From contig NZ_CP015449.1 of the NCBI RefSeq assembly GCF_003096075.1, forward strand, positions 744,001 to 808,000: a stretch of 64,000 nucleotides of DNA, given 5' to 3'. Source of the DNA: Dietzia lutea (lineage in GTDB: Bacteria; Actinomycetota; Actinomycetes; Mycobacteriales; Mycobacteriaceae). The position numbers and the translations under genes are program-made. This document shows, piece by piece, positions 33,823 to 42,464 of this stretch (its first letter is position 1; each line of letters starts with the position of its first letter). Below the pieces are notes generated by a model. That model saw only the letters and a list, made by a program, of their open reading frames with translations, ran no database searches and had not been told where the DNA came from.

Positions 33823-34617
33823 ATGCCCGTCATGCTCACTGAGGAGACCCGCGCCACTCTTGCCCAGCGACTCTGGGGCGCCGAGACCGACGTCTCGCCG
33901 ATCGCCCCGCTGACCGACGCCCATCCTGACATGAACGCGGACGACGCGTTCGAAATCCAGCTCGTCAACATCCGCCGCAAGCTCGATGCCGGAGCCGTCG
34001 TCACCGGCCACAAGGTGGGCCTGGCGTCCAAGGCCATGCAGGAGATGATGGGGGTCGACGAGCCCGACTACGGCCATCTGCTCGACACCATGGAGTACCC
34101 GGAGGGCACGCCGATCGAGGCGGCGCGCTTCTGTTTCCCGCGCGTCGAGGTGGAGGTCGGTTTCGTCCTGGGTGCCGACATCCCGCCGGAGGGGTGCTCG
34201 CAGGAGGAGGCCGCGGCGGCGATCGAGTGGGTCGTCCCGTCGATCGAGCTCATCGATTCCCGGATCCGGGACTGGAAGATCAAGCTGCCGGACACGATCG
34301 CGGACAACGCCTCGTCGTGCGGTTACGTCATCGGCCAGCAGCGCGTGCGTCTGGCGGACATCGACGTGGCCGCGATCGATGCGACCCTCTACAAGAACGG
34401 TGAGTTCCTCGCCTCGGGCCGCTCCGACGCGGTGCTGGGCAACCCTCTGAACTCGGTGGGCTGGCTGGCCTCGACGGTCGCCAAGTTCGGCGTTCGCCTG
34501 CGCAAGGGCGACGTCATCCTCCCGGGTACCGCCATCCGCGCGATGGACGCGACGCCGGGTGACACCTTCCGCGCGGAGTTCGCCGGCCTGGGCGACGTGA
34601 CGATGGCGTTCCGCTAA
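33823..34617 (+). CDS. hsaE: 2-Hydroxyhexa/penta-2,4-dienoate hydratase
   Basis: This is a 264-residue FAA-hydrolase-superfamily hydratase that adds water to 2-hydroxydienoate, the small fragment from A-ring cleavage, to give the 4-hydroxy-2-oxoacid used by HsaF. Landmarks are VVTGHKVGLASKAMQEMMGVDEPDYGHLL, RVEVEVGFVLGADIP (metal-binding acidic residues), IELIDSRIRDWKIKLPDTIADNASS and NPLNSVGWLA. ATG 33823 is chosen; ATG 33832 would give 261 residues, also fitting the family. It is divergent from kstD. Its TAA overlaps the convergent IclR stop. Confidence 0.9.
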   Translation: MPVMLTEETRATLAQRLWGAETDVSPIAPLTDAHPDMNADDAFEIQLVNIRRKLDAGAVVTGHKVGLASKAMQEMMGVDEPDYGHLLDTMEYPEGTPIEAARFCFPRVEVEVGFVLGADIPPEGCSQEEAAAAIEWVVPSIELIDSRIRDWKIKLPDTIADNASSCGYVIGQQRVRLADIDVAAIDATLYKNGEFLASGRSDAVLGNPLNSVGWLASTVAKFGVRLRKGDVILPGTAIRAMDATPGDTFRAEFAGLGDVTMAFR

Positions 34618-35375
34618 CGATCCGAGCCCAGGGCGCGTCCGGCTGCTGCGGCGACGCGGGTGACCAGCGGTTCGAGCCGGGCCAGAGCACTCTCGTCCGC
34701 CGCGCTCGCGGACAGGGCCGCGACAGCCCGCGTGCCGCCGGCGCCCTCCTCGTCGCCGTCGAACACCGGCGCCGCCACGCAGTACAGCCCGGGCGTGAGC
34801 TCGGCGCGGTCCACCGCGCGCTTCTTCCGGCGGATCTCGCCGAGCTCAACCGCCAGAGCGTCGGGCGAGGTCAGTGTGGTCTCGGTCCACGCGACCATAG
34901 GCCCCTGGGCGACGCGGCCGGCGGCGTCCTCGTCGAACGCCAGCATCGCCTTGCCCACACCCGTGCAGTACGCGGGCAGCCCGCCCCCGATCCGTGACGG
35001 CGACGGGATCGGCCGTGGCCCGTGCAGCTTGTTGAGATAGACCACCTCGTCCCCGTGCAGGGTGGCCAGGTGGACGGTCGCGCGCGTGGCCTCGAAGAGG
35101 TGCGCGAGGAACGGCGTGAGGACCCGCCGAATCCGCTCGTACGCGGGCGAGACGGGAATCGGGTCCAGTTCGTGGACCAGCGGCCCGAGCCGGTAGTGCT
35201 GGCCGATCCGCGTCACCGCGTCGTTGCGCTCTAGAGCGGTGAGCAATCGCAGCGCCGTGGACTTGGCCAGCCCCGTCTCCCGCGCGATCTCACTCAGCGT
35301 CATCCCCGTGGCCGCCGCCGTCACGCGCAGTATCTCGAAGGCGCGATCGACGGGGGAGGTGGGCGGCTCGGTCAT
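34614..35375 (-). CDS. IclR-family transcriptional regulator
   Basis: This is a 253-residue regulator with an N-terminal winged helix (SPVDRAFEILRVTAAATGMTLSEIARETGLAKSTALRLLTALERNDAV) and a C-terminal IclR effector domain (HLATLHGDEVVYLNKLHG, PAYCTGVGKAMLAF, RAELTPGLYCVAAPVF). It lies between hsaE and the hsaG-hsaF pair. IclR proteins such as MhpR control the equivalent hydratase-aldolase-aldehyde dehydrogenase set in phenylpropionate degradation, so control of hsaGF through the palindrome at 36822 is a reasonable guess. Its own promoter faces the DUF222 gene. Confidence 0.9.
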   Translation of the reverse strand: MTEPPTSPVDRAFEILRVTAAATGMTLSEIARETGLAKSTALRLLTALERNDAVTRIGQHYRLGPLVHELDPIPVSPAYERIRRVLTPFLAHLFEATRATVHLATLHGDEVVYLNKLHGPRPIPSPSRIGGGLPAYCTGVGKAMLAFDEDAAGRVAQGPMVAWTETTLTSPDALAVELGEIRRKKRAVDRAELTPGLYCVAAPVFDGDEEGAGGTRAVAALSASAADESALARLEPLVTRVAAAAGRALGSDR

Positions 35376-35490
35376 GCGGTGAGTGTAGCGCGCGGGTCGG
35401 ACATCCCTGGGCGGCTAGATCGAACACTTGCGCTATTCATGCGGATCTACCGGGGTCGTATGTAGGTTCTACTGGGGCGGCGCGGGGGTG

Positions 35491-36798
35491 ATGGAGATGT
35501 CGGAAGCGAAGCCGTTGTTCGCCGTCTCCGATCCGCTCGGCGCTGCCGACATGAAGGCGGTCAGCGCGGCGCGGGCGGCGACACTGGCACAGAACCGGGC
35601 CGGGGCCACGCGGTTGGAGGCCGCGAACATGCTCGTCCAGCAGTTCTCCCGCGCGGCGGAGGCGGAGGCAACCGACGCGGAGCGCCGCGAGGCTCCGTCT
35701 CGGCCGGCCTATGCGCGGCTGGCTCCGGAGTCCCGGGCCCGGGACCATCTGGCGGCGGCGTGTCAGCTCACGTGCTGGCACACCGAGCGGCTGGTCACGG
35801 CCGGAGTGCAGATTTACTCCCGGCTGTCTCGCCTGAGGTCCTCGGTCGACCGGGGGTTGGTGCCCGAGCAACTGGCCATCGATATCGCCTGCAAGTTGGC
35901 CGCAGTGCCGGACTCGATCGTCTCTGACGTGGAGGGCGAGTTGATGGCCGGGCTCGCCGGAGACCCGGAGGGCGGGGACCGGCCGAGCCGCGCCGAGGTT
36001 GACTCGCGGATCGACGAGCTCGTCGCTCGGTTCGATCCCGCCGGGGCGGAGGAGGCGGAGGCCGAGGCCGCCGCTTCCCGTATGGTGCGGTTCCGGACCG
36101 GCCGCAACGGTATGGCCGACCTCTTGGCGAAACTGCCCCTGGCGGAGGCCGAATTGTTGCGCGGGCGCATCGAGGCCGAGGCCGAGGCCCGCGCCGCGTC
36201 GGAGGACGGCGTCGCCGCGGTCGCGCAGGGGCTCCCCAACCGGGTCGAGTTCGTCCACGGTGCGTACAGCAGCTACAACTGGCTCTGCCAGCAGCTCCTG
36301 GAGGGCGACGACGCGAGCGTGCGCTTCGAGCTGATCGATCCCGCGCCCGGCGCCGTCGACTCGCCGGACCACGCCCTGCGATACCTGATCAGCCCGGCCA
36401 TGGCGGAACGGATCCGCCTCCGCGACGGCACGTGTCGGCACCCGGGGTGCTCGGTACCGGCGAGGGACTGCGACGTGGATCATGTCATCGCGTTCAACAA
36501 GCGTGACCCGGAACTCGGTGGCCCGACCCTCGAGTGGAACCTCGTGTGCCTCTGCCGCAAGCACCACCGCGAGAAGACCTTCGGGACCAACGCCTACCGG
36601 CCCGGCCCGCTCGGTGAGCTGATCATCCTCACAGAGACCGGCCACCGGCACCGCACCAGACCACGGGGGCCGTTGGCCCGTGCCCGCGACGGAATCCGGG
36701 AAAGGGCGTGGGAGGACTACGCCGACCGGCTGATCTCCGCGGACGGGTACATCATGAATCCGCCCGGTACGGACCGGTCGCGCGGGCGACCCGCCTAG
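35491..36798 (+). CDS. DUF222/13E12-family protein with HNH nuclease domain
   Basis: This is a 435-residue protein. The N-terminal two-thirds is the helical DUF222 region typical of the actinobacterial 13E12 repeat family ([37 protein letters not shown]). The C-terminus has an HNH domain with zinc-binding cysteines: [22 protein letters not shown], then [15 protein letters not shown]. Such proteins are present in many copies in actinobacteria and are sometimes mobile. Their function is unknown. ATG 35491 is used; upstream in-frame starts overlap a region with no ribosome site. It interrupts the steroid cluster and has no evident metabolic link to it. Confidence 0.87.
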   Translation: MEMSEAKPLFAVSDPLGAADMKAVSAARAATLAQNRAGATRLEAANMLVQQFSRAAEAEATDAERREAPSRPAYARLAPESRARDHLAAACQLTCWHTERLVTAGVQIYSRLSRLRSSVDRGLVPEQLAIDIACKLAAVPDSIVSDVEGELMAGLAGDPEGGDRPSRAEVDSRIDELVARFDPAGAEEAEAEAAASRMVRFRTGRNGMADLLAKLPLAEAELLRGRIEAEAEARAASEDGVAAVAQGLPNRVEFVHGAYSSYNWLCQQLLEGDDASVRFELIDPAPGAVDSPDHALRYLISPAMAERIRLRDGTCRHPGCSVPARDCDVDHVIAFNKRDPELGGPTLEWNLVCLCRKHHREKTFGTNAYRPGPLGELIILTETGHRHRTRPRGPLARARDGIRERAWEDYADRLISADGYIMNPPGTDRSRGRPA

Positions 36799-36821
36799 CG
36801 GACACCGTCGGCTCATGCAGT

Positions 36822-36840
36822 TGTGCCGTTGAGTGGCACA
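36822..36840. promoter_or_regulatory. Inverted repeat TGTGCC-N7-GGCACA before hsaG
   Basis: TGTGCC (36822-36827) and GGCACA (36835-36840) are perfect complements, and outer CAG/CTG bases also pair. It lies 41 bases before the hsaG start. No KstR-like site is visible here. It is a candidate operator for the nearby IclR regulator. Confidence 0.5.
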
Positions 36841-36881
36841 GCTGTTTGTGGCGTGCGTTTTCCGCGCGCGACACTGCTCTC

Positions 36882-37799
36882 ATGACAGAGAAGACCAAGC
36901 TCACAGCAGCGATCGTGGGGTCCGGCAACATCGGCACCGACCTCATGTACAAGCTCGAGCGCAGTGAGTACATCGAGCCCAAGTGGATGATCGGCATCGA
37001 CTCCGAATCCGAGGGTATGAAGCGCGCCGCCGAACACGGCCTCACCTGCATGGCCGGCGGCGCCGACGAACTGCTCGCCTCCATCGAGGCCGGCGGCGAG
37101 AAGCCCGACCTCCTCTTCGAGGCCACCAGCGCGTACGTGCACAAGGAGTATGCGCCCAAGTACGAGGCCGCCGGCATCGTCGCCATCGACCTGACGCCCG
37201 CGGCCGTCGGCCCCATGGTCATCCCGCCCGCCAACCTCCGGGAGCACCTCGACGCCCCCAACACCAACATGGTCACCTGCGGCGGCCAGGCCACCATCCC
37301 GATGGTCCACGCCGTCTCCTCGGTCGTCCCGGTCGACTACGCGGAGATCGTCGCCTCGGTGTCCAGCGAGTCCGCCGGCCCCGGCACCCGCGCGAACATC
37401 GACGAGTTCACGCAGACCACCAAGATGGCCATCGAGAAGGTCGGCGGCGCTGAGCAGGGCAAGGCGATCATCATCCTCAACCCGGCCGAGCCGCCCATGA
37501 TCATGCGCGACACGATCTTCTGCTCGATCCCCGAGGACGCGGACCACGACCTCATCACCACCGCCATCCGAAAGCGGGAGAAGGAGATCCAGGAGTACGT
37601 TCCGGGCTACCGGCTGCTCCAGGAGCCGCAGTTCGACCCGCCCACCGAGATCACCGGCGGCATGGCCCGCGTGGCGATCTTCGCCGAGGTCGAGGGCGCC
37701 GGAGACTTCCTGCCGCCGTACGCGGGCAACCTCGACATCATGACCGCCGCCGCCGCAAAGGTCGGCGAGGAGATCGCCAAGAGCAAGCTCGGAGTGTGA
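36882..37799 (+). CDS. hsaG: Acetaldehyde/propanal dehydrogenase (acylating)
   Basis: This is a 305-residue CoA-acylating aldehyde dehydrogenase that turns the aldehyde released by HsaF into acyl-CoA with NAD+. The Rossmann start is [19 protein letters not shown] and the catalytic cysteine is in [36 protein letters not shown] and RDTIFCSIP are further family blocks. The length is typical of the BphJ/HsaG class (about 300-310). It is followed directly by hsaF; the two proteins form a channelling complex in known systems. Confidence 0.93.
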   Translation: MTEKTKLTAAIVGSGNIGTDLMYKLERSEYIEPKWMIGIDSESEGMKRAAEHGLTCMAGGADELLASIEAGGEKPDLLFEATSAYVHKEYAPKYEAAGIVAIDLTPAAVGPMVIPPANLREHLDAPNTNMVTCGGQATIPMVHAVSSVVPVDYAEIVASVSSESAGPGTRANIDEFTQTTKMAIEKVGGAEQGKAIIILNPAEPPMIMRDTIFCSIPEDADHDLITTAIRKREKEIQEYVPGYRLLQEPQFDPPTEITGGMARVAIFAEVEGAGDFLPPYAGNLDIMTAAAAKVGEEIAKSKLGV

Positions 37800-37804
37800 C
37801 AGAC

Positions 37805-38869
37805 ATGGACAAGACCAACCCCCTCAACGCCCAGGCCCGCGCCTACAGTGACGAGCTCGACATCCGCATCACCGACTCCTCGCTCCGCGACGGCTCGCAC
37901 CACAAGCGCCACCAGTTCTCGGTCGAGGACGTCCGCAACGTCGTCGCCGCGCTCGACGATGCCGGCGTGCCGGTCATCGAGGTCACCCACGGCGACGGGC
38001 TCGGCGGCGCGTCGTTCAACTACGGCTTCGCCAAGTCCTACGACCAGGAGCTCATCAAGGCCGCGGCCGGGACCGCCAAGCAGGCCAAGATCGCGTTCCT
38101 CACGCTTCCCGGCCTGGGCATCAAGGACGACATCCTCAAGGCGCGCGACAACGGCGGCTCGATCTGCCGCGTCGCCACCCACTGCACCGAGGCCGACGTC
38201 TCGATTCAGCACTTCGGCTACGCCCGCGAGCTCGGGCTCGAAACCGTCGGCTTCCTCATGATGAGCCACACCCAGCCGCCAGAGGTGCTCGCCAAGCAGG
38301 CGCGCATCATGGCCGACGCCGGCTGCCAGTGCGTCTACATCGTAGACTCGGCCGGCGCGCTGGTCATGGACCAGGTCTCCGACCGCGTCTCCGCGCTCGT
38401 CGCGGAGCTCGGCGGCGACGCCCAGGTGGGCTTCCACGGCCACGAGAACCTCGACATCGGCGTGGGCAACTCGATCATGGCCATCCGCGCGGGCGCCCAG
38501 CAGATCGACGGCTCGACCCGCCGCTTCGGCGCGGGCGCGGGCAATACGCCCGTCGAGGCGCTCGTCGGCTGCTGCGACAAGCTCGACATCCGCACCGGCA
38601 TCGACTTCTTCAAGATCGCCGACGCGGCCGAGGACGTCGTCCGCCCGCTCATGCCCAACGAGTGCATCGTCGACCGCCAGGCCATGATGCTCGGCTACGC
38701 GGGCTGCTACTCGTCGTTCCTCAAGCACGCCGAGGGCCACGCGCAGCGGTACGACGTGCCCGCGTCCGAGATCCTCATCCGTGCCGGTGAGCGGCGCCTG
38801 GTCGGCGGCCAGGAGGACCAGCTGATCGACATCGCGCTGGAGATCCAGAAGGAGCTCGCCGACGCCTGA
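37805..38869 (+). CDS. hsaF: 4-Hydroxy-2-oxovalerate/hexanoate aldolase
   Basis: This is a 354-residue metal-dependent aldolase that cleaves 4-hydroxy-2-oxohexanoate to pyruvate and propanal. The TIM-barrel HMGL-like domain has [18 protein letters not shown] (catalytic arginine, metal aspartate), [12 protein letters not shown], and the metal histidines in [16 protein letters not shown]. The C-terminal half is the dehydrogenase-binding DmpG communication domain. I chose ATG 37805, with GGAG at 37791-37794, over the GTG at 37796 that overlaps the hsaG stop. Confidence 0.94.
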   Translation: MDKTNPLNAQARAYSDELDIRITDSSLRDGSHHKRHQFSVEDVRNVVAALDDAGVPVIEVTHGDGLGGASFNYGFAKSYDQELIKAAAGTAKQAKIAFLTLPGLGIKDDILKARDNGGSICRVATHCTEADVSIQHFGYARELGLETVGFLMMSHTQPPEVLAKQARIMADAGCQCVYIVDSAGALVMDQVSDRVSALVAELGGDAQVGFHGHENLDIGVGNSIMAIRAGAQQIDGSTRRFGAGAGNTPVEALVGCCDKLDIRTGIDFFKIADAAEDVVRPLMPNECIVDRQAMMLGYAGCYSSFLKHAEGHAQRYDVPASEILIRAGERRLVGGQEDQLIDIALEIQKELADA

Positions 38870-38890
38870 CGCCGTGAACGGGTGAGGCGC

Positions 38891-38938
38891 GCACCGCAGC
38901 CGCGCGTCCGGGGAGTCCCGGGCGCGCGGCTGCGGTGC
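38891..38938. terminator. Strong terminator-like hairpin after hsaF
   Basis: GCACCGCAGCCGCGCG (38891-38906) pairs perfectly with CGCGCGGCTGCGGTGC (38923-38938); an inner CCGGG/CCCGG can also pair. It separates hsaF from the convergent flavodoxin-like gene. Confidence 0.85.
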
Positions 38939-38939
38939 A

Positions 38940-39455
38940 TCAGGGGCCGGGTGTATCGAGCGCCCAGGCGACGATCGGGTCGAGACCGGCCGGGTCGGTG
39001 AGGCCGACGCGCCCGCCGGGGAGGAGCAAGCGGGACATGGGCTCGTCCGGCGCCGCGCGGAGCCGGCGGCGCAGTACGGCGAGGAGGGCGCGGTCGGACC
39101 ACCCGAGGCCCGCGGGCTCGAGGTCGCCCCGGAGGTGGAAGGTGGCGACCGGGCGGCCGGTCGCGGCGACTAGCCGGGCGGTGAGGTCACCGCGGGCGGG
39201 GTCGTCGGCGGGGGAGAGGCCGACGACGACGAGGGCCGCCCGCCCGGAGGATGAGCGGACGGCCCGGATGATCCGGCGCCGCCCGAGGATCCGTGTCGCG
39301 TAGAGAGGTGCGAGCACGATCACCGGGTCGGCGTCGGGGGCGGTGCCGAGGTCGGCGAGCTCGACTGCGGTGGTGCCGAGCCGTTCGCCGAGTGCGGTGG
39401 CGTAGCGCCGGGTGGAGCCGTACCGGGAGGTGAAGGCGACGACGGGGTGGGTCAC
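38940..39455 (-). CDS. Flavodoxin-domain protein (HemG-like)
   Basis: This is a 171-residue protein. The first strand and loop, VVAFTSRYGSTRRYATALGERLG, form the FMN phosphate-binding T/S-x-S/T-G-S-T type site seen in menaquinone-dependent protoporphyrinogen oxidase-like flavodoxins. VIVLAPLYATRILGRRR and AALVVVGLSP follow. It could carry electrons or sense redox state. It lies 22 bases upstream of kshB's end on the same strand, but nothing shows a role in steroid hydroxylation. Confidence 0.7.
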   Translation of the reverse strand: MTHPVVAFTSRYGSTRRYATALGERLGTTAVELADLGTAPDADPVIVLAPLYATRILGRRRIIRAVRSSSGRAALVVVGLSPADDPARGDLTARLVAATGRPVATFHLRGDLEPAGLGWSDRALLAVLRRRLRAAPDEPMSRLLLPGGRVGLTDPAGLDPIVAWALDTPGP

Positions 39456-39477
39456 GCCTTACGAGTGTGTCACCTGA

Positions 39478-40539
39478 TCACTCGGAGTAGGAGACCTCGA
39501 CGCGGTCGGTCTTGGGCAGGAGCTGGCAGCTCAGGACGTAGCCCTCCTCGACCTCCTCGGGGTCGAGGATCCCGTTGTGGATCATTTCGACCTCGCCGGA
39601 CTTCAGGATGCAGGCGCATGCCGAGCACTCGCCCTTGCGGCAGGAGAACGGCGCCTTGATGCCCTTGGAGAGCAGGACGTCGAGGAGCGGGGTCTGGCGC
39701 GGCCAGGACACCTCGTGGACCTCGTCGTCGAGCTCGACGATCGCGGTGGCGGGGCCGGCCCCGTCCTCACCGGGGGAGTCGTCGATGACGATCTCCGCGA
39801 ACGGGTCGCCCTCGATGGAGGAGAACACTTCGGTGTGGATGAGGTGCATGTCGGCGCCGGAGCGGCGCAGGCCGTTCTTCACGGTCTCCATGAACGGCGC
39901 GGGGCCACAGATGTAGGAGTGGCGCTTGGTGGCGACCGGCTGGAGGAGGTTGCCGATCATCTCGGCGGTGGGGATGCCGGAGACGGACTCGAGCCAGTGG
40001 ACGACCGTGAGGCGGTCGGGATTGTTGCGCTGCAGGTCCTGCAGCTCGTCCTTGAAGATGACCGACTTCTCGTCACGGTTGGCGTACACCATGACGATGT
40101 GGCCGGTGCCCTGCGCGAGCGCGGACTTGAGGATCGACATCACCGGGGTGATGCCGGATCCGGCGGCCAGGAGGATGAAGTCCTGGTCAAGGTTCTTGGG
40201 GGTGAAGATGCCGGACGGTGCGAGTACGTGCATGCTCATGCCGGCCTCGGCGTTGTCGCACAGCCAGTTGGAGCCGTAGCCGTCGATCGTGCGCTTGACG
40301 GTCACCTTGAGCCGGGCGTCCTCGGTGGGAGAGCTCGACAGGGAGTAGCAGCGTGCGACGGAGCCCGTCCGGTCGCTCGGGATCCGCAGGGTGAGGAACT
40401 GCCCCGGGGTGTACCTGAAGTCGTCCTCGCCGCCTGCGGGGACGTCGAAGACGATCGACTTGGCGTCGGCGGTCTCCTCGATCACGTCCGCGATCGTGAG
40501 TTCGCGGACGAAGGAGCCGAGCTGTGGGGTGTCGGTCAT
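39478..40539 (-). CDS. kshB: 3-Ketosteroid 9-alpha-hydroxylase reductase component
   Basis: This is a 353-residue class-IA oxygenase reductase that passes electrons from NADH to KshA. Domains in order are an FAD-binding barrel (YTPGQFLTLRIP, RCYSLSSSP), an NAD domain (FILLAAGSGITPVMSILKSAL, HSYICGPAPFMETVK) and a C-terminal plant-type [2Fe-2S] ferredoxin with CRKGECSACACILKSGEVEM and VLSCQLLP. ATG 40539 starts the conserved region; upstream in-frame codons are unlikely. No KstR-like site is visible in the 118 bases upstream, which instead hold a hairpin, so its regulation is unclear. Confidence 0.93.
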   Translation of the reverse strand: MTDTPQLGSFVRELTIADVIEETADAKSIVFDVPAGGEDDFRYTPGQFLTLRIPSDRTGSVARCYSLSSSPTEDARLKVTVKRTIDGYGSNWLCDNAEAGMSMHVLAPSGIFTPKNLDQDFILLAAGSGITPVMSILKSALAQGTGHIVMVYANRDEKSVIFKDELQDLQRNNPDRLTVVHWLESVSGIPTAEMIGNLLQPVATKRHSYICGPAPFMETVKNGLRRSGADMHLIHTEVFSSIEGDPFAEIVIDDSPGEDGAGPATAIVELDDEVHEVSWPRQTPLLDVLLSKGIKAPFSCRKGECSACACILKSGEVEMIHNGILDPEEVEEGYVLSCQLLPKTDRVEVSYSE

Positions 40540-40604
40540 GGATGCGGAGCCTATCGCTTTGATACGCGGGGGACGGGGGTCGCAGGGCACTGTCGCAGAC
40601 GGCG

Positions 40605-40643
40605 GCGACCTCCACCGAGTGTTTCTCACTCAGTGGAAGTCGC
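40605..40643. terminator. Hairpin between kshB and the upstream cysteine-rich protein gene
   Basis: GCGACCTCCACCGAGTG (40605-40621) and CACTCAGTGGAAGTCGC (40627-40643) pair over 17 positions with two mismatches (G-T type in RNA), around a TTTCT loop. It probably terminates the kshA-led transcript before kshB. Confidence 0.65.
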
Positions 40644-40657
40644 CTGCCGTCGCGGTC

Positions 40658-41053
40658 TTACTCGGGGACGAACAGCGGGTTGACCATGTGTTCGTCGTCG
40701 GCCGGGTCCACGCCCTCGGAGATGGTCAGCAGACCCTCCGCGTAGGCGTAGCGGATGCTCGCCAGCATCCGGGGGCAGGTGTCCTCGCCCTCCGGCCGTT
40801 CGCCACCCGCGCGCCAGTCGGTGAGCACGGGGCACATGCGGTCGCTGCCCTCGGTCCACTGGATGGACGTGTGCTTCTCGCTGTTCTTGCGAACCGAGAC
40901 GCACGTTCCGCAGCTACGACACTCGACGGGCTGGAAGCCCGCCCGTGTGTAGGTCTCGCGGTCGAGGTCGGTGTACGAGTGGAGTCGCGCGGCGCGCGCC
41001 GGGTCGGTGTCGTCCCAGGTCGGCGCGCGCCGCGAGTCGTTCTTCTTGAACAT
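40658..41053 (-). CDS. Cysteine-rich small protein coupled to kshA
   Basis: This is a 131-residue protein with five cysteines: C45, C48 and C51 in VECRSCGTCVSVRK, then C74 (RMCPVL) and C93 (DTCPRML). The C-x2-C-x2-C block and the two Cys-Pro pairs suggest a metal or Fe-S site, though no standard ferredoxin spacing is present. Its ATG overlaps the kshA stop, so it is co-translated with the hydroxylase. As I recall, a conserved unknown (Rv3527) follows kshA (Rv3526) in M. tuberculosis, which fits. It may be an accessory electron carrier or assembly factor for KshA. Confidence 0.75.
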   Translation of the reverse strand: MFKKNDSRRAPTWDDTDPARAARLHSYTDLDRETYTRAGFQPVECRSCGTCVSVRKNSEKHTSIQWTEGSDRMCPVLTDWRAGGERPEGEDTCPRMLASIRYAYAEGLLTISEGVDPADDEHMVNPLFVPE

Positions 41054-42276
41054 CAGTGCTGCGACCGGGTGGCGTTGGCCTCGCCGGCGACCTCTGCCAT
41101 GCCGGTGTACTGGGTCTGCTCGTCGGAGATCTCGGCCTCACCGGCCTCCTGCTTGCGCATGTTCTCGGCGACCTCCTTCTCCCAGTACTGGTTGGCGGCG
41201 GTGGTGTCGACCTCGAACTCGAAGCGCTCGGTCATCTCCGGCGTCACCTTGTCGCGGTCCACGTAGAACTGCTCGTACCAGCGGCGGAGCTGGTAGACGG
41301 GACCGTCCTCCTCGCAGAGGAGCGGGTTGGCGATCTGGGACTTGCGCTGCCAGATACGGACGTCCTGGAGGAAGCCCTCGCCGAAGAAGGTGGCGATCTT
41401 CGCGGCCATCTTCTCGGAGGTGGCGTCGTCGAAGCCCTGAGGCTTCTTGACCGACAGTCCGTACATCAGCACGAACGAATTCTGGTCGATCGGGTAGTGG
41501 CAGTTGATGAGGATGGCCTCGGTCTCGAAGCCGCCGTACATCTGCTTGAGCGGGTTGATCATGTACGCCGGGCCGAAGTAGGAGGCCTCGGACTCGAGCA
41601 GCGTGTCGCCGTACTTGCCGCCGGACGGATCGTGGTCGGGACGGCCCTTCGTGTTGAGGTACTGCGTCGCCTTCTGGCCCTCGAAGACGTTCTTGAAGTA
41701 CGTCGGGAAGGCGAAGTGGATGTAGTAGAAGTGCGCCATGTCGACCACGTTGTCGACGATCTCCATGCAGTTGGAGCCCTCGATCACGAGGCGGTTCCAC
41801 TGCCAGTCTGTCCACTCGCCGGTCTCGTACTCGGCGATCGCCGGGATGGCGTCCTCCGGCTGCGGCGGCTTGCCCTCGTGGTCGTGCCACACGAAGACCT
41901 GGCCGGACTGGACGTTGGTGGTCCAGGAGCGGGTCTTGGCACGCAGGGGCACGCGCTTGGCGTACGGGATGCCCTTGCACTTGCCGTCGCCGCCCCAGCG
42001 CCAGTCGTGGAACGGGCAGGCGATGTTGCCGTCCTTGATGGAGCCGTCGGACAGGTCCCCGCCCAGGTGGCGGCAGTAGGCGTCGAGGACGTTGATCTCG
42101 CCCTCGTCGTTCGCCCACACCACGAGTTTGGTGCCGAAGGCCTGGATGGAGTGGGGCTTGCCGTCGGTGAACTCCTTGACGGTGCCGATGCAGTGCCATC
42201 CGCGCGCGTACCGATCCCGGACCTCGCCGGTGTCGATTTCGCGGACGGCTCCGGGGGCCGAACCGGGTGCGGTCAT
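41053..42276 (-). CDS. kshA: 3-Ketosteroid 9-alpha-hydroxylase oxygenase component
   Basis: This is a 407-residue Rieske oxygenase that hydroxylates C9 of 3-ketosteroids; together with KstD this opens ring B. Rieske ligands are Cys68, His70, Cys87 and His90 (CRHLGGDL...IACPFHDW, C-x-H-x16-C-x2-H). The mononuclear iron motif is in EIVDNVVDMAHFYYIHF. ATG 42276 is supported by AGGAGG six bases upstream; in-frame codons further up lie beyond that site. A KstR-like operator (42306-42319) sits 30 bases upstream. The downstream cysteine-rich gene overlaps by four bases. Confidence 0.96.
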   Translation of the reverse strand: MTAPGSAPGAVREIDTGEVRDRYARGWHCIGTVKEFTDGKPHSIQAFGTKLVVWANDEGEINVLDAYCRHLGGDLSDGSIKDGNIACPFHDWRWGGDGKCKGIPYAKRVPLRAKTRSWTTNVQSGQVFVWHDHEGKPPQPEDAIPAIAEYETGEWTDWQWNRLVIEGSNCMEIVDNVVDMAHFYYIHFAFPTYFKNVFEGQKATQYLNTKGRPDHDPSGGKYGDTLLESEASYFGPAYMINPLKQMYGGFETEAILINCHYPIDQNSFVLMYGLSVKKPQGFDDATSEKMAAKIATFFGEGFLQDVRIWQRKSQIANPLLCEEDGPVYQLRRWYEQFYVDRDKVTPEMTERFEFEVDTTAANQYWEKEVAENMRKQEAGEAEISDEQTQYTGMAEVAGEANATRSQH

Positions 42277-42305
42277 GATGATCCTCCTGAGGGCGCGAGC
42301 CGTAT

Positions 42306-42319
42306 GAGAACAGGTTATA
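42306..42319. promoter_or_regulatory. KstR-like operator before kshA
   Basis: GAGAACAGGTTATA keeps AGAAC-N2-GTT and the final TA of the KstR palindrome, 30 bases upstream of the kshA start. Confidence 0.75.
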
Positions 42320-42409
42320 GAATGAGGTGGCAGGCCACAACCAGGGAGCGTTCGTGCTGGCACGGCGTGCCAGGGTGTTCCGCCCGAGAGGGACCGCCTG
42401 GTGCAAAAC

Positions 42410-42423
42410 TGTAACGTGTTCTA
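42410..42423. promoter_or_regulatory. KstR-like operator before hsaA
   Basis: TGTAACGTGTTCTA has an intact right half (GTTCTA) and the AAC core of the left half, 42 bases before the hsaA start. Confidence 0.75.
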
Positions 42424-42464
42424 GTCTAGACCGCATCACCCCACGCACTGCCAGAGAGGTACAC

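Noticed and set aside
35376-35490. KstR-like half sites (GGTTCTAC, ATCGAACAC) between the IclR and DUF222 genes
   Set aside because: Each has one recognisable half only, and no symmetric partner at the correct spacing.
40540-40657. KstR site in front of kshB
   Set aside because: No GAAC-N2-GTT core is present; the region contains a hairpin and GC-rich runs only.
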